Shown in pieces: positions 26,832-35,969 of a stretch of DNA of 64,000 nt. The position numbers were made by a program, and so were the translations under genes. Source of the DNA: Puniceicoccus vermicola. GTDB taxonomy: Bacteria; Verrucomicrobiota; Verrucomicrobiia; Opitutales; Puniceicoccaceae. The notes under the pieces are model-generated. The model saw only the letters and a program-made list of their open reading frames with translations. It made no database searches and was not told the DNA's origin. Each line of letters opens with the position of its first letter. The first letter of the stretch is position 1. The stretch is taken from contig NZ_JACHVA010000053.1 of assembly GCF_014230055.1 (NCBI RefSeq), forward strand, positions 124,001-188,000, in the 5' to 3' direction.

Positions 26832-28154
26832 ATGGCTACTCGTACGAAAGTCCGCTTTGTTCTCGTTTCTCTCTGGGTGGCGACCGTGGCTGCGGCTTTT
26901 ACTGCGGGGCAACGGATGACAGATTCTTCATCCCGAGCGGAGGCCGATGATGAATCATCTATTCAAGCCGTCGGAGCGGATTCGAAGGCACCCACTAACA
27001 CTGTGGGTCGTGAAATCGACTTGGCGTCGGGTTTGCAGCCAATAGAGGGCGAAATCGGAGGCAACGAACCCCTTCTGTCTCAGGTGTTGAAGGGGAGTCG
27101 TGACTCAGAAGATTTACGATCAGCTACACTCGAGGCGGAATTGCTCGGCCCCGAAGATGCCCGGTATTGGGCGGAATCCTATTTGCGGATGCCTCCTGAC
27201 CCTGGAAGAAATCGCTTACTTTCTGTTTTGTTGGGATCGCTTGCGGAGAGCGCTCCATTGGAGGCACTCCAGATGGCCCAAGGAATCGGATCTGTTTCGG
27301 CGAGCGAACAGGCGCGCCGACGTATTTTGGAATCGTGGGCTAGGCGAGATCCTCAAGCCGCTCTCACCTGGTTGGAGGAAAATCGAGGTTCAATTCCTGG
27401 CAGGATGCATTCAGGGAGATTGGAATCTTGGATGGAAGGATATGCTGAAACCGATCCTGGCGGTGCCTTTGCGTATGTGGTGGGGATGAGTGAACAATCG
27501 AATTCTGATCGCTGGTTGAAGCGTCGGCTGATCGAGAGTGTTGTCGAAGCCCAAGTAGCGGGCGATCAATTAGAAGAAGCATTGGCTTCACTGCAAAGTC
27601 TTCCTCAAGGCTTGTTGCGTTCAGAGGCATTACAGGAGTTTTATTCGGAGTGGGCAAAACAGGATCCAGCCGGAGCTGCGGAACATTTTCTTTCGAATCG
27701 GGAGGAGGGAAGTGAACGAGCAGCGGCGGGTCTTATCCGAGAATGGGCGTCGTCAGATCCAGAATCTGCCGCCGGATTTGTTTCGACATTGGAAGCGACT
27801 GATCCCGCTTACCAAGTCGCCATCTCTTCTCTGATCGAACGGTGGTCACGCTACGATCTCGAAGGCCCGGCGCAGTGGTTGAATGAACTTCCGCCTTCGG
27901 AGGGAATCGACCGCGCAGTCGCCGTATTTTCGGTTCGCGCCTCGGAAGAAGACCCAGAAGGAGCAATGACCTGGGCGGCCTCTATTGCCAGCGAACAAAC
28001 CCGTAGCCGAGTTATGCAGAGGGTTGCGGCTAATTGGAAAGAAACGGATCCGGACGGTTTGGAAGAGTTTATCGAATCGAGCGAGTTTGATGAAGAAACT
28101 GCAAAACAGCTGAGAGAAGCAAGAGGCCGCCCCCGTTGGAGAGGCCCCTATTGA
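26832..28154 (+). CDS. Secreted/anchored alpha-helical repeat protein
   Basis: A 440-residue protein with an N-terminal hydrophobic anchor (about residues 9-25) followed by an acidic linker. The remainder is a series of about 35-residue helical repeats with a recurring W-x4-DP-x-AA pattern: SWARRDPQAALTWL, GYAETDPGGAFAYV, EWAKQDPAGAAEHF, EWASSDPESAAGFV, RWSRYDLEGPAQWL, NWKETDPDGLEEFI. This resembles TPR/HEAT-like scaffolds for protein binding. I know no function. It follows the pilus terminator, so it is probably a separate unit. Confidence 0.72.
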   Translation: MATRTKVRFVLVSLWVATVAAAFTAGQRMTDSSSRAEADDESSIQAVGADSKAPTNTVGREIDLASGLQPIEGEIGGNEPLLSQVLKGSRDSEDLRSATLEAELLGPEDARYWAESYLRMPPDPGRNRLLSVLLGSLAESAPLEALQMAQGIGSVSASEQARRRILESWARRDPQAALTWLEENRGSIPGRMHSGRLESWMEGYAETDPGGAFAYVVGMSEQSNSDRWLKRRLIESVVEAQVAGDQLEEALASLQSLPQGLLRSEALQEFYSEWAKQDPAGAAEHFLSNREEGSERAAAGLIREWASSDPESAAGFVSTLEATDPAYQVAISSLIERWSRYDLEGPAQWLNELPPSEGIDRAVAVFSVRASEEDPEGAMTWAASIASEQTRSRVMQRVAANWKETDPDGLEEFIESSEFDEETAKQLREARGRPRWRGPY

Positions 28155-28232
28155 GACTAATTTCCCTCGGGTATGTGATGATCCCGATTGCGTCCAGCGG
28201 GTTTCCTGATAGGCCTGATCTTTAGCCAGAAC

Positions 28233-29051
28233 ATGGATCAGTTAGACGAGAAAAAATCGCGAAAGCATCTTCTTCGCTCTGATGAGGAGATGACTTTCCT
28301 AGAGCACCTGGAGGAATTGCGTTTTACCCTCGCGAGGTGTGTTGGAGCTTTCGCGATCGGTGTGATCATTCTGGTCTTCTTCCTCCCGTCACTGACGGAC
28401 CTGTTAAAGTTGCCGTTTGTTTGGGCTCAGGGAGACGGTCATCCCGATATGATCGAAGGGCTTTTCTCACGAAAGCCGATGGGCGTTTTTTCGGTGATGA
28501 TGCAGGTGCTTCTACTGGGAGGGATGGCCTGTTCACTTCCCTTTATTCTCTTTGCTGTCTCCCAATTCGTGGCACCAGCTCTGACTGAAAAAGAAAAGAA
28601 AGTTTTAATCCCGGGACTTGCCGCCGGATTTGTACTTTTTCTTCTCGGTGGCTCATTCGCCTTCTTCGTAATTCTCCCAGCCGCGTTGCGGGTCTCAATT
28701 GCTCTCAACGCCATGCTGGGTCTGGAGCTGCTCTGGGGGGCGTCGGAATACTATAGTCTGGTTGTGTGGCTCTGTGTCCTGATGGGAAGCCTGTTTGAGT
28801 TTCCGGTCGTTCTAGTGCTCTTGGTCTATCTAGGTATTCTGACAGCCGATGCTCTTCGATCTCAGCGAAAAGCCGTTTTTGTTGGGTTGATGATCCTTTC
28901 TGCGGTCATCACTCCGACAGGTGATCCGATCACTTTTATGATTATGGCTCTTCCGCTTTACGGTCTTTATGAATTGGCAATTATCGTGGGAGAACGCTGC
29001 CAGAAGTCGAAATCGGAAAGTGATGAGGAGGAAGAAGATGTCCTGGATTAA
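28233..29051 (+). CDS. tatC: Sec-independent translocase TatC
   Basis: A 272-residue integral membrane protein and the core receptor of the twin-arginine translocase, which moves folded proteins across the inner membrane. The N-terminal MTFLEHLEELRFTLAR is the signal-peptide binding signature of TatC, followed by six hydrophobic segments. FFVILPAALRVSIAL and FEFPVVLVLLVYLGILT match conserved loops. ATG 28233 is chosen over an upstream in-frame TTG (28188). The tail is highly acidic. TatA/B are not adjacent. Confidence 0.94.
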   Translation: MDQLDEKKSRKHLLRSDEEMTFLEHLEELRFTLARCVGAFAIGVIILVFFLPSLTDLLKLPFVWAQGDGHPDMIEGLFSRKPMGVFSVMMQVLLLGGMACSLPFILFAVSQFVAPALTEKEKKVLIPGLAAGFVLFLLGGSFAFFVILPAALRVSIALNAMLGLELLWGASEYYSLVVWLCVLMGSLFEFPVVLVLLVYLGILTADALRSQRKAVFVGLMILSAVITPTGDPITFMIMALPLYGLYELAIIVGERCQKSKSESDEEEEDVLD

Positions 29052-29080
29052 TCTCGCGCAGTCATGAGAGCTCCCGAAAT

Positions 29081-30115
29081 TTAGGATTCCGGGATCAACT
29101 TAATTTCACTATCTCCACCAGGCAAAAAATAGATTTCTCGAGTCCCTACTGTGGCCTGAATAAGCACCGTAGTTTCAGATGTGACGGATACTACTCCGTC
29201 GGCGGGGACGATCTCACGATTGATCGTGAGTGTTTCAATCTGGCTATCCATCTGCGGTTTCACATTGGATTCGAATGAGGTCCATTGGGCGAGTGCGTTG
29301 GGTGACTTGTTGCCCGGAAGGAACTGGTTGAATCGGTCGAGGTAGGGGACAAGGCTCCTTTCAAGCCATGTGAGTGTCGCTCGGCTTTGTTCGCCACGGG
29401 GACGATCCCCATCGATACTGCGCCCCTGAATCGAAGCGATGTCTCTTTCGGCTTTCTCTTTGAGGGACGGGAGTCGGCTGTTCAGGGTTTCCAGATCCAA
29501 TTGGTTAACCAGTGAATAAAACTGACGGAGAGTCGCGAGTCGCACTCCAGACGTCAGGCCTTCCCCTCTGGTCTTGACGCTGGAAGAGCCGGTGGAACGG
29601 ATGCGACGATCATCTCCACCTGGAAATTCGGATTTGATCTCTACGAATTTTGCCTGATCGGCTTCCTTCGCAGAAGGTTGGTTCGCCAAGATACCTTGAA
29701 ATAGTTGATTTTGGGTGCTGAGTTTGCTTTCAAGGTCATCTGGTAGATCAGAGAGGAACACGGCCGTTTTTTCGCTTTTTAGCCAATCGCTCCATGCTCC
29801 AGTGTGAACCGTCAAGGATTGGGTCTCGCTCTTTTGAAGAAGGCTCCGAATCGGTCCATTTTCTTTTTCCCAGTATTGCCATCCAAAATATCCACCTGCG
29901 CCCAGCACTGCAATGACCAGGAGTATCACTCCCGCCCGGAAAGTTTTGCGGGCGGCATTTTTCTTGTGATAGTTTTTGAGTAACTGCCGAGCCTGAACCT
30001 CAGTGATTCGGGAAACCTGATGGGAAGGAACGAGCCCATGTTTAATCAGCTCCAGTCTTTGGTCTTTTGTGGCCTTATTGGCTGTGTCGTTAAGACTATA
30101 CGGTTCGTTGCTCAT
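29081..30115 (-). CDS. Hypothetical single-pass membrane protein
   Basis: A 344-residue protein of unknown family. The first 55 residues are soluble and helical (TEVQARQLLKNYHKKNAARK) and are followed by one transmembrane helix (about 60-79). The large C-terminal region would be periplasmic and is helical, ending in a short beta-rich module (VVSVTSETTVLIQATVGTRE). It is convergent with tatC (29-base gap). Charge distribution places the N-terminus in the cytoplasm. No function can be given. Confidence 0.6.
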   Translation of the reverse strand: MSNEPYSLNDTANKATKDQRLELIKHGLVPSHQVSRITEVQARQLLKNYHKKNAARKTFRAGVILLVIAVLGAGGYFGWQYWEKENGPIRSLLQKSETQSLTVHTGAWSDWLKSEKTAVFLSDLPDDLESKLSTQNQLFQGILANQPSAKEADQAKFVEIKSEFPGGDDRRIRSTGSSSVKTRGEGLTSGVRLATLRQFYSLVNQLDLETLNSRLPSLKEKAERDIASIQGRSIDGDRPRGEQSRATLTWLERSLVPYLDRFNQFLPGNKSPNALAQWTSFESNVKPQMDSQIETLTINREIVPADGVVSVTSETTVLIQATVGTREIYFLPGGDSEIKLIPES

Positions 30116-30383
30116 GTTTCGGGAAATCGTTGTGTTCTTGGATCAGTTTCTGGGAACGAGATACTATTTCTTTTTAGGCCGGAGGGTCATATTTTAGAGC
30201 GTTTCCACCAGGGAATCGACAAAAAGGCTCCGACTGTGGTCATATCTTCCCCTTTTTTCGGAGCATTTTACACTGGGGGCGAGCCTTTTAACCGATTTGG
30301 ATTCACTTCCCGGAGAATTTCTCAGCCAGCAGGAGAGTGGGCGGAATCGATTGTTAGACCGCATTGCGCATAATGCGCTCTGA
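30116..30383. other. Intergenic region without a supported gene
   Basis: 268 bases between two minus-strand genes. Near the left flank of the lycopene-cyclase gene it holds a small inverted repeat (GCGCA at 30366-30370, TGCGC at 30374-30378 with a three-base gap). No T-run follows, so I do not call it a terminator. Confidence 0.5.
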
Positions 30384-30731
30384 TCAGGTTCTTTCCCTAG
30401 AGGCTGGCTCGGGTAGGTAACACAGCACAATCAGACAGACGAGAGTCGCTTCGATAATGAAGAAAGCGTATTCTTCGAAAGGAATATGGCCAAACCACGG
30501 AAGTGCTTTATCTAGTCCGACGAGAGGATAGCCCAAGGACACGTTTTCTCCGAATCCCCAGATACCCAAATAGACTGCGTAGTTGTCCCAGGGGGTCGTA
30601 AAACAGAAGACGATTCCGACTAGGACCAGCCAACAGATTACATGAGGGAGCTGGATTCGTTTTCGAAACCGAAAAAAGAGAATCAGGAGTGGGGGCAGTG
30701 TGAAGATGAGATGGTATTGCCAGTAGGTCAT
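30384..30731 (-). CDS. Lycopene cyclase domain protein (CrtYc/CrtYd-like)
   Basis: A 115-residue protein with three hydrophobic helices and the signature of heterodimeric lycopene cyclase domains: VFCFTTPWDNYAVYLGIWGF, then IPFEEYAFFIIEATLVC. These domains cyclise the psi ends of lycopene in carotenoid synthesis, usually as a CrtYc-CrtYd pair or a duplicated chain. Only one domain is present here. ATG 30731 is chosen because GGAGG lies about eight bases upstream; an ATG at 30746 would overlap the DUF721 gene by 11 bases. It is last in the pilC-DUF721 run. Confidence 0.82.
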   Translation of the reverse strand: MTYWQYHLIFTLPPLLILFFRFRKRIQLPHVICWLVLVGIVFCFTTPWDNYAVYLGIWGFGENVSLGYPLVGLDKALPWFGHIPFEEYAFFIIEATLVCLIVLCYLPEPASRERT

Positions 30732-30735
30732 CCGA

Positions 30736-31131
30736 TCAGCCTCCACGCAAAAGGATGGACCGTACGAAAAGGCAGCCCGGAAGCTTTCGGATTTTGAACA
30801 GAAGTCTTCTCTTTTGTAGGCTCAGTTCCTGACGAATAATTGGATTGGGTGCGAGAATGATGAAAGTGCCATCCCGTTCGATCCGGCCCGGGGCGCAGCG
30901 CTTTGCGTAGGATTTCCCGATCAGGTATTCCCAGCTCTGCAATATGGTCTGTTCTGGGGTCTTCTCGGTCGTAACTCGCAGGCTCGAGAGAATGCGGTCC
31001 ATGGAGGAGGCCAAATCGTTCGGCTTCCGTGTCTTGCGGATGGGATTGCGGGGCAATCCGCGAAATCGATCGATGACGGCAAGATCTTCGGCGGAAAAAG
31101 GCCGATGTTTTTTCGGATGAGGAGAAGCCAT
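30736..31131 (-). CDS. DUF721/DciA-like protein
   Basis: A 131-residue basic protein matching the DUF721 family, whose member DciA recruits the replicative helicase DnaB at initiation in bacteria lacking DnaC. Visible parts: a variable N-terminus rich in basic residues, then EQTILQSWEYLIGKSYAKRC, and FIILAPNPIIRQELSLQK near the C-terminus, as expected for the conserved KH-like fold. It begins six bases after pilC ends and is followed four bases later by the lycopene-cyclase-domain gene. Confidence 0.8.
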   Translation of the reverse strand: MASPHPKKHRPFSAEDLAVIDRFRGLPRNPIRKTRKPNDLASSMDRILSSLRVTTEKTPEQTILQSWEYLIGKSYAKRCAPGRIERDGTFIILAPNPIIRQELSLQKRRLLFKIRKLPGCLFVRSILLRGG

Positions 31132-31137
31132 ACCGGA

Positions 31138-32283
31138 TCAGTCCAGTCCTCCGACGACGCCAGCCATGTTGAAGATCGGGAGAAACATGGCCATGACGAT
31201 GGTTCCGATAATTCCGCCGAGAAAAACGATGATTAGAGGTTCCATCAAATCCGTGAGAGAGCCGACCGTATTCTCGATCTCGACGTCATAGAAGTCGGAA
31301 ACCTTCATTAGCATTCCATCGACATTACCGGTTTCCTCACCCGCTTTCGCCATGTGTTTCACCATAGATGGAAAATAGGGATCGCCAGCGAGGATGTCGG
31401 AAATCTGGGCTCCTTCGCTCACCGCTTTCTGGATCCTTGTGATCGAGCTTTCAATGAAGGTGTTGTCGCTCGCTGAAGAGGTGATGTCGAGACTCTGAAG
31501 GATCGGGACTCCACTGCGCATGAGAATGGAGTAGGTGCGGCAAAATCGAGAGAGGGCAATCTTCCGTGACAAGCTTCCCATGATCGGAACCTTGCTGACG
31601 AGCACATCGCGAAATCGTCGTCCCCGCGGGGTCTTTATAAACTTTTTCAGTGCAATGAATGCGATGACCAATCCGATGAGGATCGCAAAGATCCACGATT
31701 TCAGGAAATCCGAGGCAGAAATCAGCATCCGGGTCAGGAGAGGGAGCTCTTTGCCGAAGCTGTCAAACATCCCTGCGAAAACCGGAATCACGAAAATGAG
31801 AAGGACGTTGACGAGAGCGATCGCGATCAGAATCACCGCTACCGGATAAGTCATTGCGCTTTTCACTTTCTTCTGCAGGCGCACGGTATCGTCGAAATAG
31901 GTTGCCGTTTTACTAAGGATCTCGGCCAAATTTCCGCTCGCTTCTCCCGCTTCGGCCATCGACCGAAAGAGATTGGGGAAGGCATTGGGGAATTTGCTGC
32001 AGGCCTCGGAGAAAGCCGTTCCTCCGGATACGTCGCTACGCACTTCTCGAATCACCACCTTGAAATAGGCGTTCTCCGTCTGTTCGTAGAGAGCCTCCAT
32101 TGCCGTGACCAGAGGCAAGCCAGCTTCGAGCATCGAAGAAAGCTGTTCCGTGAACATGGCAACATCGCCCAGAGGAATCTTCTTCTTGCGGGCCTTTTTC
32201 TCGATGCTCTTCTGTTTGGCAAGGCGCTGATTCTCCCAGAAGGAAGGTTTGGACTTTGCTGAAGTCGAAGAGAGGGTTGCCAT
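31138..32283 (-). CDS. pilC: Type IV pilus assembly / type II secretion inner-membrane protein
   Basis: A 381-residue GspF/PilC family protein, the inner-membrane platform that couples assembly ATPases to pilin insertion. It has two T2SF domains: residues about 40-165 (FTEQLSSMLEAGLPLVTAMEAL; LFRSMAEAGEASGNLAEIL) and 240-365 (FCRTYSILMRSGVPILQSL; MAKAGEETGNVDGML), with three transmembrane regions (about 150-175, 195-215, 350-370). The ATPases PilB/PilT and the pilins are not in the window. It most likely serves the same machine as the 19198-26677 cluster. First gene of the pilC-DUF721-crtY operon. Confidence 0.93.
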   Translation of the reverse strand: MATLSSTSAKSKPSFWENQRLAKQKSIEKKARKKKIPLGDVAMFTEQLSSMLEAGLPLVTAMEALYEQTENAYFKVVIREVRSDVSGGTAFSEACSKFPNAFPNLFRSMAEAGEASGNLAEILSKTATYFDDTVRLQKKVKSAMTYPVAVILIAIALVNVLLIFVIPVFAGMFDSFGKELPLLTRMLISASDFLKSWIFAILIGLVIAFIALKKFIKTPRGRRFRDVLVSKVPIMGSLSRKIALSRFCRTYSILMRSGVPILQSLDITSSASDNTFIESSITRIQKAVSEGAQISDILAGDPYFPSMVKHMAKAGEETGNVDGMLMKVSDFYDVEIENTVGSLTDLMEPLIIVFLGGIIGTIVMAMFLPIFNMAGVVGGLD

Positions 32284-32440
32284 GAATTCTCGAGTTTGCT
32301 GATGCTTAAGAGAAGAGAGAGTTTAACCTATGGAACTTTCTCCCGTTAAGCAAGTTGCACTCGATCTGGGCGATAAGAAAATGCGGTTTCTGCGATTTCA
32401 TTACCCCCGGATCCGGGCTAATTCTGGCGTTACGCGATCT

Positions 32441-33436
32441 TTAGAAGAAAACCGCTTCGCTCAGAGCCTCGCGAGTTCCGAGAAGGTGAGCTTCAAAGGG
32501 CCATTCATCGCCACTTCCGAAGCGCGCCATCAATTGTCCACAAGACTTATCCAGATCAATCTCAAAAGAGAAGATCTCCTTGCCCGCCTGGTCCACCCAC
32601 TTCCCTGAGATGAAGCGGCGATCGTCTTTCGCGGGTGAGAATTTTTCGGAAAGATCCTCTGGTGCTCCCGCGGCGACGAGGCAACCCTTCATCCATTTGG
32701 ACATATTACGGGCTTCGCCGTTGAGAGCTTCAGAATGCGTTACTTCAAGTCCGGTGACTCCGTCGATGAGTACTTCCGGGGGAAACCCGCTGAGATATTG
32801 TCCAATGGACTGGCGCAGCGGCAGGAGTCGAGCTTTGGCCAGATCCTTAACCCTTTCCGGGTGTTCCCAGGGAATCTCCTCAAAGGAATCATTCTCGATC
32901 GAGCTGTCGAAGAGGATCCGCTTCATTCCATGGCTGAAGGTCCGGTAATGTTCCCGGATTCTTTCGATGGGAACGCGGTGAAACCAGTGACAGGTGGGCA
33001 GATCGCTTTCGAGCCAAATGGAGACTTGGTTTTTAAGATAGCCTTTGTCGTCAGGCGGATACCCGAGCATGAGGGCTTCGCAGCAACACATTGTCCGCGG
33101 AGTGTGGCCGATATAGCATTGCGCGAACAACTTTCCCTCAAGGGAGTGATCGGTTGACTCCTTCGTTTCTGGGCAGAGAACAATGATCCGGCAGGGATAG
33201 CGCTGGCTGAAGTGAATGGCCTCGTCGAATCGCGCTTGGGCATCCTCCGGTGTCGTGCTTTTCCCGAAGTGGAGGATCAGGTTCATCTGTGAAGCACGGA
33301 ACTCTGATGGCGCACCGGAACCTTCCTTGCCGGGTTGCCACATGCGACCCAGTTGGCGGTTTACCTCAGCAATCGGCATGAGAATGCCGGGAAGGGAATC
33401 GAGAATGTTGGTAGTCACGTCTTTATCTCCTGACAT
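32441..33436 (-). CDS. opcA: Glucose-6-phosphate dehydrogenase assembly protein OpcA-like
   Basis: A 331-residue protein of the OpcA family, which allosterically activates or assembles G6PD in cyanobacteria and actinobacteria. ATG 33436 is chosen because the upstream extension lies inside zwf. Recognisable parts: LILHFGKSTTPEDAQARFDE, the central WLESDLPTCHWFHRVP, and YLSGFPPEVLIDGV. It follows zwf by 22 bases on the same strand, and that pairing is the strongest support. No signal peptide or membrane segment. Confidence 0.82.
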   Translation of the reverse strand: MSGDKDVTTNILDSLPGILMPIAEVNRQLGRMWQPGKEGSGAPSEFRASQMNLILHFGKSTTPEDAQARFDEAIHFSQRYPCRIIVLCPETKESTDHSLEGKLFAQCYIGHTPRTMCCCEALMLGYPPDDKGYLKNQVSIWLESDLPTCHWFHRVPIERIREHYRTFSHGMKRILFDSSIENDSFEEIPWEHPERVKDLAKARLLPLRQSIGQYLSGFPPEVLIDGVTGLEVTHSEALNGEARNMSKWMKGCLVAAGAPEDLSEKFSPAKDDRRFISGKWVDQAGKEIFSFEIDLDKSCGQLMARFGSGDEWPFEAHLLGTREALSEAVFF

Positions 33437-33458
33437 GGAATCGCAGTGGCGGGAGCTA

Positions 33459-35006
33459 TTACGGCCCGGAGCGGCGCCATTCGTGCTGGCGCTCCCATAG
33501 GAGGCGATCAGCTGCGATAGGACCCCAAGACCCAGAGTTGTAGCTGTGAAGTCCGTTTCGACCGTTTGCCTCCCATTGTTCAAGCACGGGAGTGATCAAG
33601 GACCAAGAGGCTTCCGTTTCATCGCCGCGAATGAAGAGGGTCGAATCACCAACCATCGCATCCATGATAAGTCGCTCGTACGCTTCCGGAGTATTGGAGC
33701 CGAACGTTGCCGCGTAGCGGAAGTGCATCTTGACCGGCTGAGTCCGGGTTTCGAGTCCCGGAATTTTCGAGTTAAGCAAAAGCGTTAGCCCCTCATCCGG
33801 TTGGATTCCGATGACCATAGTATTCGAGGCCAGGTCATAGAGGTTGCTTTCGCTGAAGAGGATGCCGGGGGGGCGCTTGAATTGAATCGCGATTTCGCTG
33901 ACTCGCCGTGCGAGCCTCTTTCCGGAGCGAACATAAAAGGGGACGCCCTTCCAACGCCAATTGTTAATCGAGAGGCGCATCGCTACATAAGTCTCGGTGG
34001 ACGAATCCTCAGGGACGTCTTTCTCGGAAAGGTAGCCTTTTACCTTTTCCCCTTCGATGAGGCCTTCGTCGTACTGTGCCCGCACGACGTCACCACCTTC
34101 CGGGCTCGCGTTAGGGACCTGAATCGCCTTGAGGACTTTCACCTTCTCGTCCCGAATCGCTTCCGGATCGAGGGAGACCGGAGGCTCCATGGCGGTCAGA
34201 GAGACCAGCTGCATCGCATGATTCTGGATCATATCCCGCATGGCTCCGCTGGAATCGTAATATCCGGCCCGGGTTCCTACGCCCAAGTCTTCAGCCACCG
34301 TAATCTGGACCGACTCCACAAACTGGCGATTCCAGAGAGGTTCAAAGATGCTGTTGCCGAACCGCTGGACGAGAAGATCCTGAACCGTCTCCTTCCCCAG
34401 ATAGTGGTCGATGCGATAGACCTGGTTCTCTGTGAAATCCCGGGAGAGAGTTTCGTTGAGTGCACGAGCGCTGGCGAGATCCCGCCCGAACGGCTTTTCA
34501 ATGATGATCTTCGACTCACAGCGTGAGCGTGCATTGTGGCGGGCCAGACCGATCTCCCCCAAGTTTTCCAAAATTGGAGTGAAAACGTTTGGGGGGGTTG
34601 AAATGTAAAAGAGGAACTGAGTGTCCCGGCCGATCTCCTTTTCGATTTCCGAAAGTTTTTTGGAGAGCTCCTTGAACGACTCTGCGTCGTCGTAAGCTCC
34701 TGAATGGTAGTGGATGTTCGGGCGAATCCGGTCCCAGACGTCGGAATTAAGCTCACGACGGGAATGGTCCTCGATAGCCGACGTCGCCAGTGACTGGAAT
34801 TCGTCATCCGGGATCGGTTTTCTCCCGTATCCCACAAAGTGGAAGTCGGAGGGAAGAAGATTGTCGAGACCCAGGTTATAGAGTGCCGGAATCAGCTTCC
34901 GAGCCGTAAGGTCTCCGGAAGCTCCAAAAATGACGATCACCGTTGGCGGTGCGCCTCGATGTTTACTGAGTCCCTGAAGAAAGGGATGACGGTTGTCCTG
35001 ATCCAT
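33459..35006 (-). CDS. zwf: Glucose-6-phosphate 1-dehydrogenase
   Basis: A 515-residue G6PD, the first enzyme of the oxidative pentose phosphate pathway (glucose 6-phosphate plus NADP to 6-phosphogluconolactone). The NADP fingerprint [13 protein letters not shown] is at residues 26-38, the catalytic RIDHYLGKE near 198, and [10 protein letters not shown] and [13 protein letters not shown] are all intact. It is followed by opcA, forming a two-gene unit that sits close to the glycogen/maltodextrin and PFK genes. Start ATG 35006 has the expected N-terminal length. Confidence 0.96.
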   Translation of the reverse strand: MDQDNRHPFLQGLSKHRGAPPTVIVIFGASGDLTARKLIPALYNLGLDNLLPSDFHFVGYGRKPIPDDEFQSLATSAIEDHSRRELNSDVWDRIRPNIHYHSGAYDDAESFKELSKKLSEIEKEIGRDTQFLFYISTPPNVFTPILENLGEIGLARHNARSRCESKIIIEKPFGRDLASARALNETLSRDFTENQVYRIDHYLGKETVQDLLVQRFGNSIFEPLWNRQFVESVQITVAEDLGVGTRAGYYDSSGAMRDMIQNHAMQLVSLTAMEPPVSLDPEAIRDEKVKVLKAIQVPNASPEGGDVVRAQYDEGLIEGEKVKGYLSEKDVPEDSSTETYVAMRLSINNWRWKGVPFYVRSGKRLARRVSEIAIQFKRPPGILFSESNLYDLASNTMVIGIQPDEGLTLLLNSKIPGLETRTQPVKMHFRYAATFGSNTPEAYERLIMDAMVGDSTLFIRGDETEASWSLITPVLEQWEANGRNGLHSYNSGSWGPIAADRLLWERQHEWRRSGP

Positions 35007-35015
35007 GAGAGGAAT

Positions 35016-35489
35016 TTACGAGTGGTTAGGTCGGTCGTATTTGCGGAATATCGGGATATGCTCGAAATGACGCAGATCCGCGACGGTACCGTTATTGAGT
35101 TCAATCTCGGTGATGTCGAAGCGAAAATGTTTCGGGGACGGGTGGCATTGCTTTAAATAAGCAAGAGCGCAGCTGCGGAGGGTCTTTCGTTTCTGTTTTG
35201 TGACCGAGTGATATCCGGGCACAAGAGCGGATTTTTGCCGTGCCCGAACCTCCACGAAGACCAAAACTTCCTTGTCCTTGGCAATTAGATCAATCTCGCC
35301 GTGGCCATGCCTCCAATTATAATTGAGAATTCGATATCCTTTATGGCGTCGTAGCCAATCGGCAGCATAGCTTTCGGCCATGGCTCCCGCTTTTTGTTGA
35401 GAGGTGAGAGGGTGGGGTCGGGGTTTGTTTCCCGGTCGGAGTCGATGAAATACTCTCTCAGCCCAATGGGTGATTGGGGAGAAATTCAT
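35016..35489 (-). CDS. YraN family (UPF0102) endonuclease-like protein
   Basis: A 157-residue protein with the UPF0102 core: GAMAESYAADWLRRHKGYRIL, GHGEIDLIAKDKEVLVFVEVR and ITEIELNN. The E...D/E-V-K arrangement is the restriction-endonuclease-like fold; in this copy the usual VEVK lysine position reads VEVR. Function in the family is not settled. ATG 35489 is preferred; the longer reading to 35576 adds an unconserved stretch. Nine bases separate it from zwf, so it may head that operon. Confidence 0.85.
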   Translation of the reverse strand: MNFSPITHWAERVFHRLRPGNKPRPHPLTSQQKAGAMAESYAADWLRRHKGYRILNYNWRHGHGEIDLIAKDKEVLVFVEVRARQKSALVPGYHSVTKQKRKTLRSCALAYLKQCHPSPKHFRFDITEIELNNGTVADLRHFEHIPIFRKYDRPNHS

Positions 35490-35969
35490 ATCGAAGTCGT
35501 AAATGAGTTTCCGGAGTATGGCGACTCTCAATTCTATTAGGCGACAGGTATGAGAGGTCGTCGGAATAATAGGCAATTTTGAATTAAGGTGGTTCTCTAT
35601 ATAACAGTTCTAAAAATAATTAACTGTTTGTGATTTTGGATATCCTTGAGGGTGATTGGCCGAGTGACGGATCTCCATTTGATGATGAGGGACTGTGTAT
35701 GGAGAGGCTCTCTTGGGAAGGGGATAGGAAAGCCTTGCGATGCAAGATTCGCTATTTTTCCGATGGAATGGGGCTAGTTTCCTAGGATTTTTGCGCAGTT
35801 CCCAGGAAACGGGGCTATTAGGTGGCAAGTGCCCAGAGGCTTCATGCCATGCGTGGGGGCTCTTGAAAGGGCTTTCCATCGGCTACGCAAAGGGAGGCCC
35901 TGACTTTTGCCCTCTGCATCCCTTGAGAAGAATTTTGGGAGCACCGAACTGGGTCGATGCTTCCTCTGC
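35490..35969. other. Long intergenic region, yraN to malQ
   Basis: About 480 bases with no gene I can support: short frames exist on both strands but none has recognisable content. It contains an AT-rich inverted repeat (AACAGTT at 35603-35609, AACTGTT at 35622-35628). Part of it is presumably the promoter of yraN-zwf-opcA. No tRNA or terminator recognised. Confidence 0.55.

Noticed and set aside
30366-30378. Small GCGCA/TGCGC palindrome as terminator
   Set aside because: Five base pairs and no T-run after it.
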